Positions 1 to 13,400 of a DNA stretch of 64,000 bases are shown piece by piece; positions within the stretch are counted from its first letter, which is position 1, and each line of letters begins with the position of its first letter. Source of the DNA: Prosapia bicincta (Eukaryota; Arthropoda; Insecta; Hemiptera; Cercopidae); NCBI GenBank assembly GCA_036971475.1, contig JBAIZL010000003.1, forward strand, positions 83,514,595 to 83,578,594. Direction: 5' to 3'. The notes beneath the pieces were generated by a model, which had not been told where the DNA came from, did not search any database, and saw nothing but the letters and a program-made list of their open reading frames with translations. A program made the translations under genes and the position numbers.

Positions 1-1319
1 GTTGGAGAACAGCTGTTTTAACGCTTAGGTTATGTTTGGGAACAGATCTTTTAACGATTAGGATATGTTTGATAACAGATGTTTTAACGATTACGTTATG
101 TTGGAGAACAGATGTTTTAACGCTTAGGTTATGTTCGAGAACAGATGTTTTAACGCTCAGGTTATGTGTGAGAACAGTTGTTTTAACGCTTAGGTTATGT
201 TTGAGAACTGTTCTTTTAACGCTTATTTCATGTTTGAGAACCGCTGTTTTAACGATTAGGTTATGTTTGAGAACGACGTTTTTAACGCTTAGGTTATGTT
301 AGAGGACAGATGTTTTAACGCTTAGGTTATGTTTGAGAATAGATGCTTTCACGCTTAGGTTATGTTGGAGAATAGCTGTTTTAACGCTTAGGTTATGTTT
401 GAGAACAGTTCGTTTAACGCTTATTTCATGTTTGAGATCCGCTGTTTTAACGAATAGGTTATGTTTGAGAACAGATGTTTGATTGCTTAGGGTATTTTTG
501 AGAACAGGTTTTTTAACGCTTAGGTTGTGTTTGAGAACAGATGCTTTCACGCTTAGGTTATGTTTGAGAACGGCGTTTTTAACGCTTAGGTTATGTTAGA
601 GGACAGATGTTTTAACGCTTAGGTTATGTTTGAGAACAGATGCTTTCACGCTTAGGTTATGTTGGAGAACAGCTGTTATAACGCTTAGGTTATGTTTGAG
701 AACAGTTCGTTTAACGCTTATTTCATGTTTGAGATCCGCTGTTTTAACGAATAGGTTATGTTTGAGAACAGATGTTTGATTGCTTAGGGTATTTTTGAGA
801 ACAGGTTTTTTAACGCTTAGGTTGTGTTTGAGACAGATGCTTTCACACTTAGGTTATGTTGGAGAACAGCTGTTTTAACGCTTAGGTTATGTTTGAGAAC
901 GGCGTTTTTAACGCTTATGTTATGTTAGAGGACAGATGTTATAACGCTTAGGATATGTTTGCGAACAGATGCTTTCACGCTTAGGTTATGTTGGGGAACA
1001 GCTGTTTCAACGCTTAGGTTATATTTGAGAACAGCTGCTATAACGCTTAGGTTATGTTTGAGAACAGCTGTTTTAACGCTTAGGTAATGTTTGAGAACAG
1101 ATGTTTTAAAGCTTCGGTTATGTTTGAGAACAGATGTTTCAACGCTTAGATCGTGTTTGAGAACAGCTGTTTTAACACTTAGGTTATGTTTGAGAATGGA
1201 TGTTTTAACCCTTAGGTTATGTTTGAGAACGGCGTTTTTAACGCTTAGGTTATGTTAGAGGACAGATGTTTTAACGCTTAGGTTATGTTTGAGAACAGAT
1301 GCTTTCACGCTTAGGTTAT
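1..1319 (+). repeat. 1319-bp higher-order repeat, copy 1
   Basis: The unit has 40 monomers less one base (40 x 33 - 1). The sequence at position 1 recurs at 1320, 4089 and 5408. Copy 1 matches 4089-5407 throughout its length. The copy starting at 1320 follows it only to about 1714 and then switches to another monomer order. Confidence 0.85.
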
Positions 1320-3111
1320 GTTGGAGAACAGCTGTTTTAACGCTTAGGTTATGTTTGGGAACAGATCTTTTAACGATTAGGATATGTTTGATAACAGATG
1401 TTTTAACGATTACGTTATGTTGGAGAACAGATGTTTTAACGCTTAGGTTATGTTCGAGAACAGATGTTTTAACGCTCAGGTTATGTGTGAGAACAGTTGT
1501 TTTAACGCTTAGGTTATGTTTGAGAACTGTTCTTTTAACGCTTATTTCATGTTTGAGAACCGCTGTTTTAACGATTAGGTTATGTTTGAGAACGACGTTT
1601 TAAACGCTTAGGTTATGTTAGAGGACAGATGTTTTAACGCTTAGGTTATGTTTGAGAATAGATGCTTTCACGCTTAGGTTATGTTGGAGAATAGCTGTTT
1701 TAACGCTTAGGTTATGTTTGGGAACAGATGTTTTAACGCTTAGGTTATGTTCGAGAATAGATATTTTAACGCTTAGGTTATATTCGAGAACAGATGTTTT
1801 AACGCTCAGGTTATGTGTGAGAACAGCTGTTTTAAGGCTTAGGTTATGTTTGAGAACAGTTCTTTTAACGCTTATTTCATGTTTGAGAACCGCTGTTTTA
1901 ACGATTAGGTTATGTTTGAGAACAGACTTTTGAATGCTTAGGGTATGTTTGAGAACAGCTGTTTTAAAGCTTAGGTTATACTTGGGAACAGATGTTTTAA
2001 CGCTTAGGTTATGTTGGAAAACTGGTGTTTTAACGCTTAGGTTATGTTCGAGAACAGCTGTTATAACGCTTAGGTTATGTTTGAGACCGGCGTTTTTAAC
2101 GCTTATGTTATGTTAGAGGACGGATGTTTTAACGCTTAGGTTATGTTTGAGACCGGCGTTTTTAACGCTTATGTTATGTTAGAGGACGGATGTTTTAACG
2201 CTTAGGTTATTTTTGCGAACAGATGTTTTTACGCTTAGGTTATTTTGGAGAACAGCTGTTTTAATGCTTAAGTTATGTTTGAGAACAGCGTTTTTAACGC
2301 TGAGTTATATTTGGAAATAGCTCTAATACCTCTTAGGTTATGTGTGAGAAAAGCTGTTTTAACGCTTAGGTTATGTTTGAGAACAGTTCTTTTAACGCTT
2401 ATTTCATGTTAGAGAACCGCTGTTTTAACAATTAGTTTATGTTTGAGAACAGATGTTTGAATGCTTAGGGTAAGTTTGAGAACAGCTATTTTAACGTTTA
2501 GGTTATGTTTGAGAACGGCTTTTTTAACGCTTAGGTTATGTTAGAGGACAGATGTTTTAACGCTTAGGTTATGTTTGAGAACAGATGCTTTCACGATTAG
2601 GTTATGTTGGAGAACAGCTGTTTTAACGCTTAGGTTATGTTTGAGAACAGCGTTTTTAACGCTTAGGTTATGTTTGAGAACATATGTTTCAAAGCTTAGA
2701 TTATGTATGAGGACAGATGTTTTAACGCTCTGGTTATGTTTGAGATCAGCTGTTTTAACGATAAGGTTATGTTTGAGAACAGCTGTTATAACGCTTAGGT
2801 TATGTATGTAGACAGATATTTTAACGATTAGGTTATGTTTGAGAACGGCGTTTTTAACGCTTAGGTTATGTTAGAGGACAGATGTTTTAACGCTTAGGTT
2901 ATGTTTGAGAACAGATGCTTTCACGCTTAGGTTATATTGGAGAACAGCTGTTATAACGCTTAGGTTATGTTTGAGAACAGTTCGTTTAACGCTTATTTCA
3001 TGTTTGAGATCCGCTGTTTTAACGAATAATTTATGTTTGAGAACAGATGTTTGATTGCTTAGGGTATTTTTGAGAACAGGTTTTTAACGCTTAGGTTGTG
3101 TTTGAGAACAG

Positions 3112-4088
3112 ATGCTTTCACGCTTAGGTTATGTTTGAGAACGGCGTTTTTAACGCTTAGGTTATGTTAGAGGACAGATGTTTTAACGCTTAGGTTATGT
3201 TTGAGAACAGATGCTTTCACGCTTAGGTTATGTTGGAGAACAGCTGTTATAACGCTTAGGTTATGTTTGAGAACAGTTCGTTTAACGCTTATTTCATGTT
3301 TGAGATCCGCTGTTTTAACGAATAGGTTATGTTTGAGAACAGATGTTTGATTGCTTAGGGTATTTTTGAGAACAGGTTTTTTAACGCTTAGGTTGTGTTT
3401 GAGACAGATGCTTTCACGCTTAGGTTATGTTGGAGAACAGCTGTTTTAACGCTTAGGTTATGTTTGAGAACGGCGTTTTTAACGCTTATGTTATGTTAGA
3501 GGACAGATGTTTTAACGCTTAGGTAATGTTTGAGAACAGATGTTTTAAAGCTTCGGTTATGTTTGAGAACAGATGTTTCAACGCTTAGATCGTGTTTGAG
3601 AACCGCTGTTTTAACACTTAGGTTATGTTTGAGAATGGATGTTTTAACCCTTAGGTTATGTTTGAGAACGGCGTTTTTAACGCTTAGGTTATGTTAGAGG
3701 ACAGATGTTTTAACGCTTAGGATATGTTTGCGAACAGATGCTTTCACGCTTAGGTTATGTTGGAGAACAGCTGTTTCAACGCTTAGGTTATATTTGAGAA
3801 CAGCTGCTATAACGCTTAGGTTATGTTTGAGAACAGCTGTTTTAACGCTTAGGTAATGTTTGAGAACAGATGTTTTAAAGCTTCGGTTATGTTTGAGAAC
3901 AGATGTTTCAACGCTTAGATCGTGTTTGAGAACAGCTGTTTTAACACTTAGGTTATGTTTGAGAATGGATGTTTTAACCCTTAGGTTATGTTTGAGAACG
4001 GCGTTTTTAACGCTTAGGTTATGTTAGAGGACAGATGTTTTAACGCTTAGGTTATGTTTGAGAACAGATGCTTTCACGCTTAGGTTAT
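3112..4088 (+). repeat. Rearranged partial copy of the 541-1319 segment
   Basis: The segment follows 541-1319 at an offset of about 2571, but is about 198 bp (six monomers) longer. A run containing the diagnostic AAGCTTCGG and TTAGATCGTG monomers occurs twice (about 3520-3660 and 3845-3990). This looks like a local duplication of whole monomers by unequal exchange. Confidence 0.6.
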
Positions 4089-5407
4089 GTTGGAGAACAG
4101 CTGTTTTAACGCTTAGGTTATGTTTGGGAACAGATCTTTTAACGATTAGGATATGTTTGATAACAGATGTTTTAACGATTACGTTATGTTGGAGAACAGA
4201 TGTTTTAACGCTTAGGTTATGTTCGAGAACAGATGTTTTAACGCTCAGGTTATGTGTGAGAACAGTTGTTTTAACGCTTAGGTTATGTTTGAGAACTGTT
4301 CTTTTAACGCTTATTTCATGTTTGAGAACCGCTGTTTTAACGATTAGGTTATGTTTGAGAACGACGTTTTTAACGCTTAGGTTATGTTAGAGGACAGATG
4401 TTTTAACGCTTAGGTTATGTTTGAGAACAGATGCTTTCACGCTTAGGTTATGTTGGAGAATAGCTGTTTTAACGCTTAGGTTATGTTTGAGAACAGTTCG
4501 TTTAACGCTTATTTCATGTTTGAGATCCGCTGTTTTAACGAATAGGTTATGTTTGAGAACAGATGTTTGATTGCTTAGGGTATTTTTGAGAACAGGTTTT
4601 TTAACGCTTAGGTTGTGTTTGAGAACAGATGCTTTCACGCTTAGGTTATGTTTGAGAACGGCGTTTTTAACGCTTAGGTTATGTTAGAGGACAGATGTTT
4701 TAACGCTTAGGTTATGTTTGAGAACAGATGCTTTCACGCTTAGGTTATGTTGGAGAACAGCTGTTATAACGCTTAGGTTATGTTTGAGAACAGTTCGTTT
4801 AACGCTTATTTCATGTTTGAGATCCGCTGTTTTAACGAATAGGTTATGTTTGAGAACAGATGTTTGATTGCTTAGGGTATTTTTGAGAACAGGTTTTTTA
4901 ACGCTTAGGTTGTGTTTGAGACAGATGCTTTCACGCTTAGGTTATGTTGGAGAACAGCTGTTTTAACGCTTAGGTTATGTTTGAGAACGGCGTTTTTAAC
5001 GCTTATGTTATGTTAGAGGACAGATGTTATAACACTTAGGATATGTTTGCGAACAGATGCTTTCACGCTTAGGTTATGTTGGAGAACAGCTGTTTCAACG
5101 CTTAGGTTATATTTGAGAACAGCTGCTATAACGCTTAGGTTATGTTTGAGAACAGCTGTTTTAACGCTTAGGTAATGTTTGAGAACAGATGTTTTAAAGC
5201 TTCGGTTATGTTTGAGAACAGATGTTTCAACGCTTAGATCGTGTTTGAGAACAGCTGTTTTAACACTTAGGTTATGTTTGAGAATGGATGTTTTAACCCT
5301 TAGGTTATGTTTGAGAACGGCGTTTTTAACGCTTAGGTTATGTTAGAGGACAGATGTTTTAACGCTTAGGTTATGTTTGAGAACAGATGCTTTCACGCTT
5401 AGGTTAT
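4089..5407 (+). repeat. 1319-bp higher-order repeat, second full copy
   Basis: It matches 1-1319 at an offset of 4088 with few substitutions (for example AATAGATGC in copy 1 against AACAGATGC near 4426). The 4088-bp offset continues to about 5945, matching about 1857. So a superunit of about 4.1 kb has itself been duplicated, with the 1319-bp unit nested in it. Confidence 0.85.
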
Positions 5408-5945
5408 GTTGGAGAACAGCTGTTTTAACGCTTAGGTTATGTTTGGGAACAGATCTTTTAACGATTAGGATATGTTTGATAACAGATGTTTTAACGATTA
5501 CGTTATGTTGGAGAACAGATGTTTTAACGCTTAGGTTATGTTCGAGAACAGATGTTTTAACGCTCAGGTTATGTGTGAGAACAGTTGTTTTAACGCTTAG
5601 GTTATGTTTGAGAACTGTTCTTTTAACGCTTATTTCATGTTTGAGAACCGCTGTTTTAACGATTATGTTATGTTTGAGAACGACGTTTTTTACGCTTAGG
5701 TTATGTTAGAGGACAGATGTTTTAACGCTTAGGTTATGTTTGAGAATAGATGCTTTCACGCTTAGGTTATGTTGGAGAATAGCTGTTTTAACGCTTAGGT
5801 TATGTTTGGGAACAGATGTTTTAACGCTTAGGTTATGTTCGAGAATAGATATTTTAACGCTTAGGTTATATTCGAGAACAGATGTTTTAACGCTCAGGTT
5901 ATGTGTGAGAACAGCTGTTTTAAGGCTTAGGTTATGTTTGAGAAC

Positions 5946-8469
5946 AGACTTTTGAATGCTTAGGGTATGTTTGAGAACAGCTGTTTTAACGCTTAGGTTA
6001 TGTTTGAGAACGGCGTTTTTAACGCTTAGGGGTTGTTAGAGGACAGATGTTTTAACGCTCTAGTTATGTTTGAGAACAGATGCATTCACGCTTAGGTTAT
6101 GTTGGAGAACAGCTGTTTTAAAGCTTAGGTTATGTTTGGGAACAGATGTTTTAACGCTTAGGTTATGTTGGAAAACTGATGTTTTAACGCTTAAGTTATG
6201 TTCGAGAACAGCTGTTATAACGCTTAGGTTATGTTTGAGAACAGTTCTTTTAACGCTTATTTCATGTTTGAGAACCGCTGTTTTAACGATTAGGTTATGT
6301 TTGAGAACAGATGTTTGAATGCTTAGGTTATGTTTGAGAACAGATGCTTTCACGCTTAGGTTTTGTTGGAGAACAGCTGTTTTAACGCTTTGGTTATGTT
6401 TGAGAACGGCGTTTTTAACGCTTATGTTATGTTAGAGGACGGATGTTTTAACGCTTAGGTTATGTTTGCGAACAGATTTTTTCACGCTTAGGTTATTTTG
6501 GAGAACAGGTGTTTTAATGCTTAAGTTATGTTTGAGAACAGCGTTTTTAACGCTTAGTTTATATTTGGAAATAGCTCTAATAACGCTTAGGTTATGTGTG
6601 AGAAAAGCTGTTTTAACGCTTAGGTTATGTTAGAGGACAGATGTTTTAACGCTTAGGTTATGTTTGAGAACAGATGCTTTCACGCTTAGGTTATGTTGGA
6701 GAACAGCTGTTTTAACGCTTAGGTTATGTTCGAGAACAGATGTTTTAACGCTCAGGTTATGTGTGAGAACAGCTGTTTTAACGCTTAGGTTATGTTTGAG
6801 AACAGTTCTTTTAACGCTTATTTCATGTTTGAGAACCGCTGTTTTAACGATTAGGTTATTTTTGAGAACGGCGTTTTAAACGCTTAGGTTATGTTAGAGG
6901 ACAGATGTTTTAACGCTTAGGTTATGTTTGAGAATAGATGCTTTCACGCTTAGGTTATGTTGGAGAACAGCTGTTTTAACGCTTAGGTTATGTTTGGGAA
7001 CAGATGTTTTAACGCTTAGGTTATGTTCGAGAATAGATATTTTAACGCTTAGGTTATTTTTGAGAACAGATCTTTTAACGATTAGGATATGTTTGATAAC
7101 AGATGTTTTAACGATTACGTTATGTTTGAGAACAGATGATTTAACGCTTAGGTTATGTTCGAGAACAGATGTTTTAACGCTTATTTCATGTTTGAGAACC
7201 GCTGTTTTAACGCTTAGGTTATGTTTGAGAACAGATGCTTTCACGCTCAAGTTATGTTGGAGAACAGCTGTTTTAAAGCTTAGGTTATGTTTGGGAACAG
7301 ATGTTTTAACGCTTAGGTTATGTTGGAAAACTGGTGTTTTAACGCTTAGGTTATGTTCGAGAACAGATGTTATAACGCTTAGGTTATGTTTGAGAACAGT
7401 TCTTATAACGCAAATTCATGTTTGAGAACCGCTGTTTTAATGATTAGGTTATGTTTGAGAACAGATGTTTTAATGCTTATTGTAAGTTTGAGAACAGCTA
7501 TTTTAACGTTTAGGTTATGTTTGAGAACGGCGTTTTTAACGCTTAGGTTATGTTAGATGACAGATGTTTTAACGCTTAGGTTATGTTTGAGAACAGATGC
7601 TTTCACGCTTAGGTTATGTTGGAGAACAGCTGTTTTAACGCTTAGGTTATGTTTGAGAACAGTTCTTTTAACGCTTATTTCATGTTTGAGATCCGCTGTT
7701 TTAACGAATAGGTTATGTTTGAGAACAGATGTTTGATTGCTTAGGGTATTTTTGAGAACAGCTTTTTTAACGCTTAGGTTGTGTTTGAGAACAGATGCTT
7801 TTACGCTTAGGTTATGTTGGAGAACAGCTGTTTTAACGCTTAGGTTATGTTTGAGAACGGCGTTTTTAACGCTTATGTTATGTTAGAGGACAGATGTTTT
7901 AACCCTTAGGATATGTTTGCGAACAGATGCTTTCACGCTTAGGTTATGTTGGAGAACAGCTGTTTCAACGCTTAGGTTATATTTGAGAACAGCTGCTATA
8001 ACGCTTAGGTTATGTTTGAGAACAGCTGTTTTAACGATTAGGTAATGTTTGAGAACATATGCTTTAACGCTCAGTTTATGTTTGAGAACAGCCCTTTTAA
8101 CTTTTAGGTTATGTTTGAGAACAGATGTTTTAAAGCTTCGGTTATGTTTGAGAACAGATGTTTCAACGCTTAGATTGTGTTTGAGAACAGCTGTTTTAAC
8201 ACTTAGGTTATGTTTGAGAATGGATGTTTTAACGCTTAGGTTATGTTTGAGAACAGCTGTTTTAACGCTTAGGTTATGTTAGAGAACATATGTTTCAAAG
8301 CTTAGATTATGTATGAGGACAGATGTTTTAACGATTAGGTTATGTTTGAGATCAACTGTTTTAACGTTCAGGTTATGTTTGAGAACAGCTGTTTTAACGA
8401 TAAGGTTATGTTTGAGAACAGCTTTTATAACGCTTAGGTTATGTATGAAGACAGATATTTTAACGATTA
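5946..8469 (+). repeat. Satellite, mixed monomer order
   Basis: Tandem monomers without a clean long-range period that I could follow by eye. The stretch holds an ancestral-looking GGAAATAGCTCTAATA monomer (about 6568) also found near 2314, 12409 and 16263. No gene is seen. Confidence 0.7.
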
Positions 8470-10404
8470 GGTTATGTTTGAGAACGGCGTTTTTAACGCT
8501 TAGGTTATGTTAGAGGACAGATGTTTTCACGCTTAGGTTATGTTTGAGAACAGATGCTTTCACGCTTAGGTTATGTTGGAGAACAGCTGTTATAACGCTT
8601 AGGTTATGTTTGAGAACAGTTCTTTTAACGCTTATTTCATGTTTGAGAACCGCTGTTTTAACGAATAGGTTATGTTTGAGAACAGATGTTTGATTGCTTA
8701 GGGTATTTTTGAGAACAGCTTTTTTAACGCTTAGGTTATGTTTGAGAACAGATGCTTTCACGCTTAGGTTATGTTGGAGAACAGCTGTTTTAACGCTTAG
8801 GTTATGTTTGAGAACGGCGTTTTTAACGCTTATGTTATGATAGAGGACAGATGTTTTAACGCTTAGGATATGTTTGCAAACAGATGCTTTCACGCTTTGG
8901 TTATGTTGGAGAACAGCTGTTTCAACGCTTAGGTTATATTTGAGAACAGCTGCTATAACGCTTAGGTTATGTTTGAGAACAGCTGTTTTAAAGCTTAGGT
9001 TATGTTTGAGAATGGATGTTTTAACGCTTAGGTTATGTTTGAGAACAGCTGTTTTAACGCTTAGGTTATGTTAGAGAACATATGTTTCAAAGCTTAGATT
9101 ATGTATTAGGACAGATGTTTTAACGATTAGGTTATGTTTGAGATCAACTGTTTTAACGTTCAGGTTATGTTTGAGAACAGCTGTTTTAACGATAAGGTTA
9201 TGTTTGAGAACAGCTTTTATAACGCTTAGGTTAGGTATGAAGACAGATATTTTAACGATTAGGATATGTTGGAGAACGGCGTTTTTAACGCTTAGGTTAT
9301 GTTATAGGACAGATGTTTTAACGCTTAGGTTATGTTTGAGAACAGATGCTTTCACGCTTAGGTTATGTTGGAGAACAGCTGTTTTAACGCTTAGGTTAGG
9401 TTTGGAAACAGATGTTTTAACGCTTAGGTTAGGTTCGAGAATAGATATTTTAACGCTTAGGTTATGTTTGAGAACAGATATTTTAACGATTAGGATATGT
9501 TTGAGAACGTCGTTTTTAACGCTTAGGTTATGTTATAGGACAGATGTTTTAACGCTTAGGTTATGTTCGAGAACAGATGTTTTAACGCTCAGGTTATGTG
9601 TGAGAACAGCTGTTTTAACGGTTAGGTTATGTTTGAGAACAGATGTTTTAATGCTTAGGGTAAGTTTGAGAACAGCTATTTTAACGTTTAGGTTATGTTT
9701 GAGAACGGCGTTTTTAACGCTTAGGTTATGTTAGAGGACAGATGTTTTAACGCTTAGGTTATGTTTGAGAACAGATGCTTTCACGCTTAGGTTATGTTGG
9801 AGAACAGCTGTTATAACGCTTAGGTTATGTTTGAGAACAGTTCTTTTAACGCTTATTTCATGTTTGAGAACCGCTGTTTTAACGAATAGGATATGTTTGA
9901 GAACAGATGTTTGATTGCTTAGGGTGTTTTTGAGAACAGCTTTTTTAACGCTTAGGTTATGTTTGAGAACAGATGCTTTCACGCTTAGGTTATGTTGGAG
10001 AACAGCTGTTTTAACGCTTAGGTTATGTTTGAGAACGGCGTTTTTAACGCTTATGTTATGATAGAGGACAGATGTTTTAACGCTTAGGATATGTTTGCGA
10101 ACAGATGCTTTCACGCTTAGGTTATGTTGGAGAGCCGCTGTTTCAACGCTTAGGTTATATTTGAGAACAGCTGCTATAACGCTTAGGTTATGTTTGAGAA
10201 CAGCTGTTTTAAAGCTTAGGTTATGTTTGAGAATGGATGTTTTAACGCTTAGGTTATGTTTGAGAACAGCTGTTTTATCGATTAGGTTATGTTAGAGAAC
10301 ATATGTTTCAAAGCTTAGATTATGTATGAGGACAGATGTTTTAACGATTAGGTTATGTTTGAGATCAACTGTTTTAACGTTCAGGTTATGTTTGAGAACA
10401 GCTG
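8470..10404 (+). repeat. 1221-bp-offset higher-order repeat pair
   Basis: About 8470-9183 matches about 9691-10404 at an offset of 1221 bp (37 monomers). Part of the same unit recurs from about 12560 to 13000 (offset 2869 from the second copy). Shorter pieces recur at 13722-13973, 14184-14435 (462 bp = 14 monomers apart) and 16491-16742. The pair shares the marker monomer beginning AACATATGTTTCAAAGC. Confidence 0.8.
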
Positions 10405-13400
10405 TTTTAACGCTTAGGTTATGTTTGGGAACAGATGTTTTAACGCTTAGGTTAGGTTCGAGAATAGATATTTTAACGCTTAGGTTATGTTTGAGAACAG
10501 ATCTTTTAACGATTAGGATATGTTTGATAACAGATGTTTTAACGATTACGTTATGTTTGAGAACATATGTTTTAACGCTTAGGTTATGTTCGAGAACAGA
10601 TGTTTTAACGCTCAGGTTATGTGTGAGAACAGCTGTTTTAACGCTTAGGATATGTTTAAGAACAGCTCTTTTAACGCTTATTTCATGTTTGAGAACCGCT
10701 GTTTTAACGATTAGGTTATGTTTGAGAACAGACGTTTGAATGCTTAGGGTAAGTTTGAAAACAGCTGTTTCAAAGCTTAGATTATGTATGAGGACAGATG
10801 TTTTAACGATTAGGTTATGTTTGAGATCAACTGTTTTAACGTTCAGGTTATGTTAGAGGACAGATATTTTAACGCTTAGGTTATGTTTGAGAACAGATGC
10901 TTTCACGCTTAGGTTATGTTGGAGAACAGCTGTTTTAACGCTTAGGTTATGTTTGGGAACAGATTTTTTAACGCTTAGGTTATGTTCGAGAATAGATATT
11001 TTAACGCTTAGGTTATGTTTGAGAACAGATCTTTTAACGATTAGGATATGTTCGAGAACAGATGTTTTAACGCTCAGGTTATGCGTGAGAACAGCTGTTT
11101 TAACGCATAGGTTATATTTGAGAACAGTTCTTTTAACGCTTATTTCATGTTTGAGAACCGCTGTTTTAACGATTAGGTTATGTTTGAGAACAGACGTTTG
11201 AATGCTTAGGGTATGTTTGAGAGCAGCTGTTTTAACGCTTAGGTTATGTTGGAGAACAGCTTTTTTAACGCTTAGGTTACGTTTGGGAACAGTTGTTTTA
11301 ACGCTTAGGTTATGTTGGAAAACAGCTGTTTTAACGCTTAGGTTATGTTTGAGAACAGATGTTTTAAAGCTTAGGTTATGTTTGAGAACAAATGTTTCAA
11401 TGCTTAGGTTATGTTTGAGAACAGTTCTTTTAACGCTTATTTTATGTTTGAGAACCGCTGTTTTAACAATTAGTTTATGTTTGAGAACAGATGTTTGAAT
11501 GCTTATGGTAAGTTTGAGAACAGCTATTTTAACGTTTAGGTTATGTTTGAGAACGGCGTTTTTAACGCTTAGGTTATGTTAGAGGACAGATGTTTTAACG
11601 CTTAGGTTATGTTTGAGAACAGATGCTTTCACGCTTAGGTTATGTTGGAGAACAGCTGTTTTAACGCTTAGGTTATGTTTGAGAACAGCGTTTTTAACGC
11701 TTAGGTTATGTTTGAGAACATATGTTTCAAAGCTTAGATTATGTATGAGGACAGATGTTTTAACGCTCAGGTTATGTTTGAGATCAGCTGTTTTAACGAT
11801 AAGCTTATGTTTGAGAACAGCTGTTATAACGCTTAGGTTATGTATGAAGACAGATATTTTAACGATTAGGTTATGTTTGAGAACGGCGTTTTTAACGATT
11901 AGGTTATGTTAGAGGACAGATGTTTTAACGCTTAGGTTATGTTTGAGAACAGATGCTTTCACGCTTAGGTTATGTTAGAGAACTGCTGTTATAACGCTTA
12001 GGTTATGTTTGAGAACAGTTTTTTAACGCTTATTTCATGTTTGAGAACCGCTGTTTTAACGAATAGGTTATGTTTGAGAACAGATGTTTGATTGCTTATG
12101 GTATTTTTGAGAACAGCTTTTTTAACGCTTATGTTATGTTAGAGGACGGATGTTTTAACGATTAGGTTATGTTTGAGAACAGATGCTTTCACGCTTAGGT
12201 TATGTTGGAGAACAGCTGTTTTAACGCTTAGGTTATGTTTGAGAACGGCGTTTTTAACGCTTATGTTATGTTAGAGGACAGATGTTTTAACGCTTAGGTT
12301 ATGTTTGCAAACAGATGTTTTCACGCTTAGGTTATTTTGGAGAACAGCTGTTTTAATGCTTAAGTTATGTTTGAGAACAGCGTTTTTAACGCTTAGTTAT
12401 ATTTGGAAATAGCTCTAATAACGCTTAGGTTATGTGTGAGAACAGTTCTTTTAACGCTTATTTCATGTTTGAGAACCGCTGTTTTAACAATTAGTTCATG
12501 TTTGAGAACAGTTGTTTGAATGCTTAGGGTAAGTTTGAGAACAGCTATTTTAACGTTTAGGTTATGTTTGAGAACGGCGTTTTTAACGCTTAGGTTATGT
12601 TAAAGGACAGATGTTTTAACGCTTAGGTTATGTTTGAGAACAGATGCTTTCACGCTTAGGTTATGTTGGAGAACAGCTGTTATAACGCTTAGGTTATGTT
12701 TGAGAACAGTTCTTTTAACGCTTATTTCATGTTTGAGAACCGCTGTTTTAACGAATAGGTTATGTTTGAGAACAGATGTTTGATTGCTTAGGGTATTTTT
12801 GAGAACAGCTTTTTTAACGCTTAGGTTATGTTTGAGAACAGATGCTTTCACGCTTAGGTTATGTTGGAGAACAGCTGTTTTAACGCTTAGGTTATGTTTG
12901 AGAACGGCGCTTTTAACGCTTATGTTATGATAGAGGACAGATGTTTTAACGCTTAGGATATGTTTGCGAACAGATGCTTTCACGCTTAGGTTATGTTGGA
13001 GAACAGATGTTTTAACGCTTAGGTTATGTTAGAGAACATATGTTTCAAAGCTTAGATTATGTATGAGGACAGATGTTTTAACAATTAGGTTATGTTTGAG
13101 ATCAACTGTTTTAACGTTCAGGTTATGTTTGAGAACAGCTGTTTTAACGATAAGGTTATGTTTGAGAACAGCTTTTATAACGCTTAGGTTATGTATGAAG
13201 ACAGATATTTTAACGATTAGGATATGTTTGAGAACGGCGTTTTTAACGCTTAGGTTATGTTATAGGACAGATGTTTTAACGCTTAGGTTATGTTTGAGAA
13301 CAGATGCTTTCACGCTTAGGTTATGTTGGAGAACAGCTGTTTCAACGCTTAGGTTATATTTGAGAACAGCTGCTATAACGCTTAGGTTATGTTTGAGAAC

